This document shows, piece by piece, positions 1 to 12,499 of a stretch of 64,000 bases of DNA. The stretch comes from Lucifuga dentata (taxonomy: Eukaryota > Chordata > Actinopteri > Ophidiiformes > Bythitidae). Every line of letters starts with the position of its first letter. Within the stretch, counting starts at the first letter, position 1. The position numbers were made by a program, and so were the translations under genes. The notes below the pieces were generated by a model. That model had not been told where the DNA came from, ran no database searches, and saw only the letters and a program-made list of their open reading frames with translations. The stretch lies in the NCBI GenBank assembly GCA_014773175.1, contig VXCM01000694.1, positions 1 through 64,000 of the forward strand, written 5' to 3'.

Positions 1-350
1 TGCTCCTCTGCATCGAAAGGAGTCAGTTGAGGTGGTTCGGGCACCTAATAAGGATGCCCCCTGGTCAACTCCCTAGGGAGATCTTTCAGGCACGTCCAAC
101 TGGGAAGAGGCCCAGGGGAAGACCCAGGACACACTGGAGGGATTACATCTCCTGGCTGGCCTGGGAACGCCTCGGAGTCCCCCAGAAGGAGTTAGAGGGC
201 CTGGCTGGGGACAGGGAAGTGTGGGCCGGTCTGCTTAGTCTGTTGCCACTGGGCTGGGTTGGGAACTGTTGATATGCGGGCCTGTAAAGCCATTTGAGAC
301 ATTGTATGTTATACTGGGATATACAAATAAACTCAACTTGAATTGACTCG
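1..350 (+). mobile_element. 3' end of a LINE (non-LTR retrotransposon), 5'-truncated by the window edge
   Basis: An open frame from base 3 to the stop at 270-272 reads as the extreme C-terminus of a fish LINE polyprotein: RWFGHLIRMPPGQLPREIF, then a basic GKRPRGRPRTHWRDY block, then WERLGVP and a final WAGLLSLLPLG. This basic tail after the reverse transcriptase domain is very common in teleost genomes. It is followed by a short 3' UTR with an AATAAA-containing end (about 325-330) and a simple tail of the GAATTGACT type near 340-350. The element is sense-oriented to uba7 and ends only about 15-20 nt before the splice acceptor at 364-365. I do not assign a clade (Rex/RTE/L2) with confidence. 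Confidence 0.8.
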
Positions 351-365
351 ATTTGTTAAATTTAG

Positions 366-498
366 GAGAATCCTGGAGTGGTGACCTGCACAGATGACAA
401 GAAGCATGACTTTGAAGATGGCTTCAAAGTTTCTTTCTCTGAAGTTCAAGGCATGACAGAACTTAACAGCATCGGCCCTGTGGAGATCAAAGTCTGCA
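366..498 (+). CDS. uba7: uba7 exon a (first in window)
   Basis: Encodes ENPGVVTC...[18 protein letters not shown], the first catalytic cysteine half-domain region of E1s. Acceptor TTTAG at 361-365, donor A|GTTAGT. Ends in phase 1. The acceptor has a weak pyrimidine tract because a LINE tail sits directly upstream. Confidence 0.85.
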
Positions 499-2282
499 GT
501 TAGTATTTTTTAAGTGGTTACGTTTTTACTTTACAGTGTCTTTCTTCAGCAGGCTGTAGTCACAACATTTCATGGTACTCAACATTGTTTTTTTTTACTG
601 TTTAAATAACTAACTTAATAGATTATCTTTGTTAGTTGTACTGGGAATGTTTCCAGATCTGATTGAATCTAAATGTTCATTCTTTATCACAAGGTCCCTA
701 CACATTCAATATCTGTGACACCTCAGGCTTTTCTGAGTATAAACGGGGTGGCATAGCGATTGAGGTTAAACAACCCTGTATTCTCAAATTTGTAAGTGCT
801 AACATTTTTATGAGATAAATCACTTTACATTTTGAAAAATTGTACCCATTGTTAATCAATATAAATACAACATAAATTTCAGAAACCACTGGGCGAGGCT
901 TTATTAGACTATCAGCTGCTGACATGGACTGATTTTGGAAAAATATCAAAGCATCAGACTCTGCATTTGGCTTTCCAAGCCCTCCATAGCTTTGTCAAGA
1001 CAGAAAAGCGCCTCCCTCATCCCAGATCTCAGGTCAGTGGAAATTACAAATTTTACAATCAATATTCAGTTAATAATGTAGATGTACTGTGGTTACAAAA
1101 TGGTGTTCATCAGACGCTGATAAGGCTCTTGTAATAGGATGGTCTTATTTGTGTCCTCCCTTCAATTGAATTATCTCATTCTTGATGGTTAATCCTGTAC
1201 AGTCAGATGCAGATGTTCTGCTTGCCACAGTGAGAGAGCTGAATACAGCTGCCCAGCTGGAACAGCTGGATGAGGCTGTGGTGAGAAAATTGTCCTACAC
1301 AGCCCGGGGTGACTTGGCTCCAATCAATGCTTTCATCGGAGGAGTGGCTGCTCAGGAAGTTATTAAGGTGAAGTTGCATATTTCAGTATTTGATAAAGCA
1401 TATATACAGAGGTGTTATAACATTGTACATATTGACACACATGATCTAGCACTTAGTTGTTAATGTTCCTGCAGGCATGCAGCAGGAAATTTAGTCCTCT
1501 TCAGCAATGGCTATACTTCGATGCACTGGAGTGCCTCCCTGAAGATGATGATAAAGAGGAGGAACAACTGGCAGAGTGCTCCTTTTCACCAGTAGGGCTT
1601 GGTAGCAGCAGGACAGAACTCGGCTTGACCTTGAAAAACATTTCATGCATATCAGCCAAAAACAGTCCATATATGTAATTTAACCATTTCTGTTTCCTCT
1701 GTGGCAGAAAGGCACAAGGTATGACGGACAGATTGCTGTGTTTGGGTCGGCATTCCAGGAGATGCTTGGCAGGCAGAAGTATTTCCTGGTGAGGACAGGT
1801 CTGTTATTTGTCCAGCAGGGGGAACACTGTGCACTGAAAAGCAGGACATCCATCTGTGTTTTCTTTTGATCTCTTGTCCTGGTAATAACACCACAGGCAG
1901 GAAACGTGATTCAGGTGGCATTTCCTGTCAGTGTTGAGCTCTTGGTGTGCAGGGACCATAAAGCTGTGCCAAACCCTTTTTTCTGTTTTCTTTAAAAGTG
2001 TTATTTTTTCTCTTATTTATTCTGTGCTTGTGTTTGTGTATTTTCCAAGTGAATGAAAAGCATCAGTAAGAAAAATATGTACAGAACAAAATAATATTTT
2101 TTACTTCATAGCACATTGTAAAATGGACTGACAGATCTTTAAATCCACATAAGTAATGTATATACTGTAAATAGAACAGAAAAACATGCCTATTTTTATG
2201 ACTGGATGAGAAGTGCACAGAATACAGGTTTTTCATCTACAGGTCAAGAATTTCAATTTATATATATATATATTGTATATGT

Positions 2283-2329
<47 letters not shown>

Positions 2330-5300
2330 GTGTGTGTATGTGTGTGCGTGTGATGAACGATTACTGATTGTGGTTTAATTTAATGTCATTAAACTGGTAT
2401 TGCATGAACTTTGATACACTTTTTCTCATCATATTTGAAGGTTGGAGCCGGTGCTATTGGATGTGAGCTTCTTAAAAACTTTGCCCTGATTGGCCTCAGT
2501 GGAGGAGAAGGAGGCCATGTGACTGTAACAGACATGGACTCCATAGAACGATCCAACCTAAACCGTCAGTTCCTGTTCAGGTCTCAAGACATCGGGGTAA
2601 GAAATGCACAGTACCTCCCCTCATTCATCATATTAGGATTTTCTCATTCAAGGATTATTATATTCACATCCACTGGAATGAATCCCTTTTATCATTATCA
2701 GGTTAGTATTCCCACATTCTGTCATAGCTCACAGGTTGTTGTTTGACCTGCTTAAGTGTAAGAGTCAGAGGGCTTTGCTAATGGGACAGGTTGGGGTGAA
2801 GGTATTCAGACCATCCCAGGTTTCATGTATCTAATTACACATAGCTGCCATTGTCCATCATGTAGAACAGGGTTGTTTTTTTTTTTTTTTTNTTTTTTTT
2901 TTTTTTTTTGGTAGTTGTTTGTTTTAGCAGTTTATCTCTACTTTCTCAGTAAACAACAACTGTAACAAAAGTTGTCAATTATGCTACTGTAAACATCTTA
3001 CATAACACATACATTATATGTTGATCAAAATCTTTAACTGCTTTGAAGTCCTGGAGAAAAATCTGCTCATGTGTTCACATGACAAATGAATATATTTTCT
3101 TTATACAATGGCCTGCTGATGATTTTACTGGTTTCATAACTAGATCAAAATCTTTCAAAAACATATCTGCATACTGCTTAACTTATAACAAACATAATGC
3201 AGAACATCCTTTCTGTTGGGTAAATATTGGATTATCTTTATCACATCATTTATTTTCCTGGATTCTGTTGTGTAACTATCCCACATTACAGGATATGTAT
3301 TTTGCAAATATATCTCACAGACCCACCATTGTGCTTGTGCCCTAACAGAAGCTGAAATCAGAAGTTGCAGCAAAGGCAGTCAGAGTGATAAACCCACAAA
3401 TGAACATCACAGCTCACCAAAATCGTCTGGATCCAGACAGTGAACAAGTGTATGATTACAGTTTCTACATGGCGCTGGATGGTGTGGTTGCAGCCTTAGA
3501 CAATTTGGAGGCCAGTGAGTATTCCATGCACGTTTCTCAACTTTGAGGTCAGCACTCCAGGGGATGCTGTTGTGATTAACAAAATATTGAAAATAATTCA
3601 AACATACATCTACAATATGTAACCCAGCTTCCCTTTGAGTCATCGGCCACATTAGGTTGAGCACCCCTGGTTTAAGATGATGAACTCACATTTCTTTACC
3701 GCTCAGGGGTTTACCTGGATGGCCGCTGTGTTCAGCACCAAAAACCATTTTTGGAGGGAGGGACCGAGGGAAACAAAGGTCATACTCTGGTGGTGGTCCC
3801 TCACCTGACAAACTCTTATGGACTCGGCAAATCAAATTCTGATAATACCATCCCACTATGCACTCTCAAGAACTTCCCTCACCGCATCGAGCACACCCTG
3901 CAGGTAGGATGTCGACTTCTAACCAAGACATCCAGCTTTTACTTCCTATTAGCAATGGCGGAAAGGGTTTTGTTTAATGTGTCGGGTTTTCTCATTTCTC
4001 ACGCTGACATTACGTTACAATTCTTTTAGTGGGCCAGAGATCAGTTTGAAGGACTGTTTAAACAAACTCCTGAAACTGTGAATCTCTACCTGAGGTAAGA
4101 CATGATATCTTTCTTGTTGTTTTTACATCAGCAATATCCTCATATGACTTTTTACACAGTAAGCACTGCCTCCAGTAAATACAAGAATCTACATGCACAA
4201 TCTGCCATCACTTAAATGCTTGTTTCCTTTACAGTGCTTTTCTGGTCTCGCACAAAGCATTCCAGCAACCCTGCAAAAAGCTAATGAAGTGTTTAAAGCT
4301 CATTATTTTGCTTTATAAAGAGGAAAACATGTGGTAGGCTTTTAGCAGTAACCACCAGGTAACTATTGCATTAAACAATGGTTTGTAATGTTCTCCAGAG
4401 CAGCTGTAATGGATTCTTTATCCCAACTAAGAAAGAAAGTATCTCAAAGATTAGATTACTAGTAAAATAGCAGTATTTCATCTTAAAGGACTTCTTCAAT
4501 GACACAAACAAACATTAAAATATCATCCTTAATCTATTGTGATTTGTGAATCTCTACTGTTTATTTTGAGAAAAACACCTAAATCAGGAATTAAAAAAAA
4601 TGTGTTCAATTGCAACTGTCCTAATTCTAATATAAAAAGATTTGGGCTTTTAGCCCCAAACTGTGTCTGAGCTTTAACTGCCGGTGCCCTCCTAATCCAG
4701 CCCTATTCTGAGATGTCTCTCAGATAGTCTCTGTTTGTTCTGGTGAGGTTTAATATAATCCCCCAAATGGTGAAGTACTTAATCACTTTGTTGCGTCTTT
4801 ATAGGGAAGAAACAACCTTAAATTGAGTAGAAATGGTGCACCATTTCTACTCAATTTAAGGTTGCAGATGTAGGAAGCAGATGTATGATGCATTTGAATC
4901 AACCAAACATTTGACCACAATTGTTAGCCAATCACTACTGGAAATTAAAACAAGCCCTGCTGGAACAATAAAAGTCAGTCCTCTCATTCTGGAGGTCAAA
5001 CTGAGAGAATATATTAAAATATTACTTCAAGGGACTTTTAGATGATGAATCATCCTGCCCATTCACCTTCATCCTTTTTTGTGTTTTTGCCTACTCAGTA
5101 ATTGTTATATATACTCTATAAATGTTGGGTTATGGGCCCTCATTAAAACGAATTGTTTCTTCAGGGATGCCAAGTTTGTTGAGCGGACGCTGGGCCATGG
5201 TGATGCTGAGGCCCTGGAGGTTTTGGAGGGAGTGTGGAGCAGCCTGGAGGACATTGAAGCTGGTGGACAGCGACCAGTAAGCTGGGATGACTGTATGAGC

Positions 5301-8300
5301 TGGGCGCGTCACAAATGGGAGACGCTTTATAACAACGATATACAACAGCTCCTACACTGTTTCCCTGCCGATCAGGTACAAATCAGATTGGAGGAAAAAA
5401 AACAAAGAGTCTGTAGTTATTAATTTTAGCCACTGAGGGGCACTGGTGTGTATGTACGTTTGTCCAGTTCTAGGTGTGTACATGTCCATAATATGCCAGT
5501 TAAATGTGATATTAGCACAAAAGAAATGTTATTCAGTACTGCATTTTTCACATTTCTAAGGGTTCATACAGTAATTCAACAGACTTCTCCAGACTTCGCC
5601 CGTCACTGTGAACTAAGTATGAAATCTGAACCACTTTAAGCCATCGCTGCTAAAGATCTCTGAGTGACGTTGAGAGTGTGTAATCTAGTTAAGCACACAG
5701 ACAGAGTGATGTCACGTGTCGCTGTCACACCTGGTGGGAGACACATATCAATCCAAACAGACTCTCACAGTCTACAAATTGACCCTTTCCACATATCTCT
5801 GCTTGATGTAGGGTTATAGAATTTCCTCTAAGCAGTAATTATTTTATTCCATTCACATCTGCTTAGAATGTATTGTAACAAGTTAAATCCACTGGATTTT
5901 CCCTGCATGTCTATTAAAGAAAGAAGAGTTTGGGATTTACTATATACTTATACTGTATAGAGGAGTTTTGGTTCCTTCTTTTTTTAAGGCTTTTGTTAGA
6001 GAGTCACTTTCAACCACAGACTTTCTGGGGAACTATGATATGCCAGCTAATGTAAGTAAACCTTCACAATGTAACTGACAAAACCTCATAAACAGATACA
6101 CGAGCGTGACGTGACCACACGTGACATAATATGGGTAGTATCTGTCTGTCTGTCTGTCTGTCTGTCTTTGGGAGGTTGTGATGGTAATTTGTCATAATTT
6201 TTGATATTTTCTAATCAAAATGTTTAATCATAGATGTAATAATTACTCATCATCTATTATTCATTGAGAAACAATTGGATCCTTGTGTGTCTGGATCTAA
6301 CTTTTAGATAAAGTTGTCCATAATTATTAGATTGCTTTGGGCCATAAGAATACCATATAAATTTTTAAACTGAGTGGTGTCCATGTCTTAAGGATAAAGT
6401 ATTGTTAAGATGCTGCCTGTATTGATAATGGTGCAGAATCTTTCTCCTAAGCTAACAGAAGGCTGATGTTGAAAAACAGAATGCTGTGGAGGCCTTTTGG
6501 TTGCCGCAGAAAGCTCCCCTGCAGTGAAGAGAGATACTGAGTAGCCCATCAGCAGGAGACTCTCTCTTTCTCAACATATGGACCATTTGGCAACATCAAA
6601 GCTCTCAGTTCTTTGTTTCTTTATCAGACATACAAATTGTGTAGTCAACACACACCTGATAACAATATTAGTCTCATTGTCCCAAGGGAATTTTGCAGGT
6701 CTCCTGCTGGGTCAGATGATAAAAGGGATAAGGGACATTGCATCAGTTAAATTATTGATTCTATGTGTTAACTGTGTGTCAGAACAATGTCGCATCAATG
6801 TGTAATTTTTTCCTATTAAATTAAGTGTTATCTTTGTGATAAAGGGGTTTTCTCTGGCTTCTTCTCAGTTGAGCACCTCTGGTCTGCCCTTCTGGTCTGG
6901 ATCCAAGAGATGCCCTCACCCACTGACCTTTGACCCTAACAATGTGAGTACCGTCTGTTCCAACCAAGCTGTCTGTCTGCCTCATGAAGCGGCAGTCCCT
7001 GCATGGAACCCTCAAACGGAGAGAGGAAAGACTGAAAAAAGGCAAAATATTTGGTTCTGACAGCTCACATTCCATCTTTATCAGTCTGATGGTGACTCTT
7101 CCTCACTGTGGCAATGTACTGGATTCTTATCTGAGCTGTGAATGCCATTTAACCTGCATATAGACAAAGAAAGGCAGATAGTGATCTGCTGTCCACATAC
7201 AATTACAGCCACCAAACTCAACCACTATTCTACATATTCTAATAAGGAGTAACAATAAAAGCATTAAGACAACAATGACAGCAATCACAAAACTGTAACA
7301 GTGCACTGATATTAGTATGAAATTTACCTATATGTCCCAATGACCTATTCCATCTCAAAGATTTGAAGTAAACATCTGCTCTCCATCAATTACTTCTTTT
7401 CCATCTTCTCTGAATTCTCTTTTTTTTAAATCTCTATTTTCTTTTATTGTGGACAAATAAATATTACTGTTATACATGACATATATTCTGTTGTTGTGTT
7501 TTAGAGTACCCATATTGAGTTTGTGATGGCAGCAGCTAATCTGTATGGGCAAATCTATGGAGTCCAAGGGACAAGAGACCATGCTTCTATCAGGAAAATC
7601 CTAGAGGAAATTCCTGTACCATCTTTCACCCCCAAGTCCTCAGTGAAGATTCATCTCACTGATGAGGAGATGGAAGAAGAGAAGAAAAAGGAAAGCAGTG
7701 ATGCTGGTGAGTTAGCTGTTATTACATGTTATTACCCCACTTCTGTCCACTGTGTCTTTTTAAAAATAATTTCTCTGTCTTTGCACCAGAAAAAGCCCGA
7801 CTAGAGGAGTTGAAAGACAAGTTGGCCTCACTCTCGCTGAACAGCTTAACCATGCAGATGCACCCCATTGACTTTGAGAAGGTATGGCAAGAGTGCCGTG
7901 ACACATCTGCTGCACACACAGAAGCCACAGACAGCATGGCGGCTGGGCCTTAGCAGGGAACCACACTCAAACCTGTGGGGGCATCAGAATGTTTCTTTTT
8001 CTATTCCCTCACTGGATCGTCAGTGACCCTAATCTGTTCCCCAACACATTCACGAAACAAAGCTAGCCCTGTATTCTGTGGTCATGTCTTTGAGCTGGTG
8101 CATATCGTATGGTACAAAGGTGTACATGCTTTTGGAAAAATAAATATTAAGAATAGTTGTGAAAAGTGATGCTAGGCCAAAAAAAAATTTGATGCTCATT
8201 TTTAATCAATTAAGACGCTGCAAAATTGTATAGAGTTGTAGCCAACATCTCTCCTGCTCTTAGGGGCTCCTTGGATGAGAATCAAAATCCTTTAAAAACA

Positions 8301-11300
8301 TCAAACTTGAAGTTTCTAAATTCTAATTTTGTTTTGAAACTGTCTGTCAGCTGTATTAATTTTTCATTATTTGCTTCACAGGAAAATATTACAAAAAATT
8401 CTTAAAATGGAGTTTCCAAATTTCCAAACACCGTTTTAAAGGCCTCTCACATGAGAGCTGCAGTTTTACTCAACAAGTGAGGTGACTGCTACTGCTACTG
8501 TGTATTTTGCATACTTTTCTCACCAATGTCATGTTGCCCTGAAGGCGCAGGTAACACCTTCATTGTGCATCTAGTCACTCTCACACAGTCTCTCCTCCCA
8601 CTCTTTCATGACACGTCTCAGCAATTTATCACTATCTGTCTAGACATTAAATCAGATTTAGAGCTTTGTTGACATTGTGAAGTGTGTGTGGAGAGGAGTT
8701 AAAGCAAAAGATAAATCGTATCAAACTCAGATGAGATAAGCCAATTTTCTGTGGGAGCAAACCTTTATCTTGAAATTGAAAATGTTAATTCTCAAAGCAT
8801 CTTTGGGTCAGAGTTAAAATAGTAACTTTGTAGTTGTCCAAATGACCTGGACACTGGCTGACCTGTTGCCAAACTTTATTAGAGGGAATTTGCATTTCAC
8901 ATACCAAAGCTGTGTAGGAGGTTAGCTATAGGGCCATGATCAGTTTTGAAGGCAGCACACTGGTCAAACGTAAAAGCATTATTAATTATAGCTACTGTAT
9001 ATGCATGTGTTATGGGGTGGGAGGAAACTCAATTATTGAAAGAAAATATTGGAACGGCATGTAAAATCCACACAGAAAAGTCCCAGTTGGCTGTAGTGGG
9101 GTTCAAATCCAGGGCCAGTGAGGCACCAGTTGCCAGCAGTTGGTATTGGATCATTTGGGAAAGTGCCAGGCTCAAATATGAAATAAAGATTTTCTTTCAA
9201 ATCCTGAGAAAAGACTTTCAGTGTTTCTGTCCTTATCTTTGTGGAGACTGTGGCTGTTAAGTTGAACCATCTTTAGAATCTTTGATGTGGAAGTAGGAGA
9301 AAGAAGCAGTGGTTGGAAGATGGGCGGTCACGTCATGGATAGTAGATGGATAAAAACATTTTATGGAGGCCTGGGGACTCCTGACTTAAAAGAGAGCTAT
9401 GAGCAAGCCAGAAAAGCATGCACTTACTTTAGTTGCAGAAGTGAAAACCCAGGGAAAGAGTCCACAGAAAACTACTTTCAGGCAACCTGGATAAGGTTCT
9501 AAAGAATTCTGTGATTCGGGACGACAAGTAATGAAGGTGTATGAGGTAACTCAGGTACATATCAAATGTCATGTTGAGTAAGAATGAGAGCCCCAAACTA
9601 CCATGCTCCCCCTTCTCTTCATTTTTATACATGCCCAGGTCATGCTGTGGATGGATGGAATGTGTGTAGGTGGGTTTCAAAGGCATCAGATTGCCAGCTT
9701 GGAGCTCCCTCACAACCCCTAAAGCCATCCCTGAGTGATAGTCGCCTTCATAGCTTTTGTAGAGCCGCAGTAGCACAGGCATGACCTCATGGCCATGTCG
9801 ATCACAGCCAAAATCATTTTCTCTGCATTCTAATGGGATGAACAAGTCACGTATTAGAGTGATTTAAGTGACACAACAACAAAGACTTCAAAGCTTAAAG
9901 CAGCCAAACCGTTGGGTATGACGCATTGCACTGATCTGAACTCAGAGTAATTTTTTCAATGATGATCCTGAATGTGGAATTTCAGACCTCTGTTTCTGAG
10001 GCTTTATGTACAGTAGATATTTATTTATATATGTATTTATGTATTTGGATTAGATATTGTATTTGATGTAACAAACCAATGTAAATAAGTTTGTTTTCGA
10101 GGTTTGGATGATCTATAAGAGTAACTGATGTGTGCTTAACATCCCGCTTGGCACAGGATGATGACAATAACTTCCACATGGACTACATTGTTGCTGCTTC
10201 CAACCTGAGGGCAGAGAACTACGACATCCCAGCAGCCGATCGGCACCAGGTCACAATTTTTATTGCGTTCATCATCTAATTTAATATTGTAAAATGAAAA
10301 AAAGATGCAAAGGAAAAACTGGTACAGAAAGAAAAACAAGAAAATAGCACTGGCCGCCCCTCCTCCCTCTGGGTAGGGTTTTTAGTTGGTGCTGCAAACA
10401 CCTGCCCTAAAGCCACAGAAGCAGCCGCTCACCTTTTGTTCCTGCAGCAGAACTAATCACAGCACTTTACCTGTCGCCTGGGAGGTGACACCTGAGCCAG
10501 GTCCTGTATCAAGCACCTCGGCAGACAGACAGCCAAGACAGATAGAGGGTNTGACACCTGAGCCAGGTCCTGTATCAAGCACCTCGGCAGACAGACAGCC
10601 AAGACAGATAGAGGGTGGGGGATGGGTAATGCTGAAACAGGGGAGGCAAAGAGGGTTACCCATGTGCAAATCATAGATTTTGTGCAAATCATAGATTTTG
10701 CATGTTGCATCTTGTTGGTGAATAATGCGCCCTTACTCCTCATGTCACCCTATTCCCACAAGGTGCTGTTCACATACATGCTGTGTTCAAAAGGGGAAAA
10801 TATACAGTATATCTACTAAACATGCCATAAATGACTTGCTCTCGTTTTTAAAAGCAGGCTCTCTTTCCCATCTCCTTTAGAGCAAGCGCATTGCTGGGAG
10901 GATCATCCCTGCCATAGCTACCACAACTGCCGCAGTGGCCGGCCTGATGTGCGTGGAGCTGTATAAAGTGGTGCAGAGTCACAGGAAGATCAGCTCTTAC
11001 CGCTCAGCTTTTGTCAACCTGGCTGTCTCGTACTTTGTCTTGTCCCATCCAAGCCGGCCCCAGCACTTTACTGTGAGTAACAGTGCTATACACCCGCAGC
11101 CATTTTTAGCTAATAGCTACACTCAGCGATTGTGTCAAGTGAACAGAAGAGATCTATGGAGCAGTAAGTCACATATGTAAGCTGCTTTATAGAAGCTGAC
11201 AGACTCTTACTGTATATGTGGCCGTAATTTAAGCCTGTCTACTGGTGATAAATCTGTTCGTTCCTCTGTAGATTTATGACCTTCCTCTCTGAAAAGCATT

Positions 11301-12454
11301 AAATCATGAATAAGTGCTTTCAGAGTAACAGACTGGTGCTAAATTGTCAATCTCTTGTATATATATGCTGAGTCTTTAGCCAGCTCAGTATAATCCACAA
11401 AGTTTTGCAGCACAGGTAGGGCATTGGGTTCAGTTACACTATTCTTATTATTCTCTTAACATAGAGTCCAGTTGTGACCAAATCCATCCTGACTTTTGAA
11501 GGTTATACCAGGTTTGTGGTACCTAAATACAGTATTATGCTGTATTGACCAAGCTTTAAAACACAAACATATAATGGCTGCCAGCCAGATGTGAAAGGCA
11601 AGCAGCTAATGGGTCTCATTTTGGGTCAAGTACCCAAAATGCATCCCCAAAGAAATAATTTTGCTGCTGATCATTCCTTGATCATTCAGATTTGGAGGGA
11701 ACAGATATTGGAGCTGCTCTCTTGCAGCTTTCTCCCACAGGGCCCTGAAATTGCTCACACAAGGATCATGGAAGATCAGGAAGTGGGGTAACTCCTCTGG
11801 GACGTGAGGGGGCAGCGACAGGGTCTCTGATACAGTATGGGTCTGGTTTCAGATATGGTTACAAGCCAAACTGCTGCAGCTGCATGAAAGGGTTCTGTGA
11901 TGACAGAGGCAGCTGTGAGTTTGAGGTTCCAGGCATTCCCTCAAAGCAGCAGTAGGCGCTCATCCTTACAAAGACCTCAGTGTCCTCGTAACTGTGGTCT
12001 GTAAACCTCTAGCATGTTGCTTGGTCAATCAAGTATTTGCACACACTTGGTTGCTCATCATTTACGTCTCTCTTCTGAAATTTTCGGGCAGAGCAGCGTG
12101 GAAAGTTTGATACAACCAGTGATTGCAAACAGTCGCACTGCATCTGATGCCATAACTGCCTGAGGATATATATATTCAAGTGTTGAAGTTTTTTGGTCAG
12201 TGAGAAGGAAAGACATTAGTTTTTATTAGATTTTCCAGAACTAATTTCTTTCAGTGTGGCTTTAACTTTTGCAGCATCAGCATTTAATGTCATCTCTGCC
12301 AAGCAAAGGAGCCAAAGCAAAGACAGGAGGCCAACAGATGCTAAAAAGCTGGGCTGAGGTTCCGAGAGGTTTTATGGGTGAGGGACAAAACTTAAAGAGC
12401 TGAATATTGGTCGGCACCAATAATGAGGAAAACATGCTGTGTTACACACTCAGA

Positions 12455-12499
<45 letters not shown>

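Noticed and set aside
1811..1826. CTCF-like CCAGCAGGGGGAAC
   Set aside because: Mismatch at the invariant GGC core; not listed.
9429..9845. 138-codon minus-strand open frame in a uba7 intron
   Set aside because: No recognisable family; antisense to the gene.
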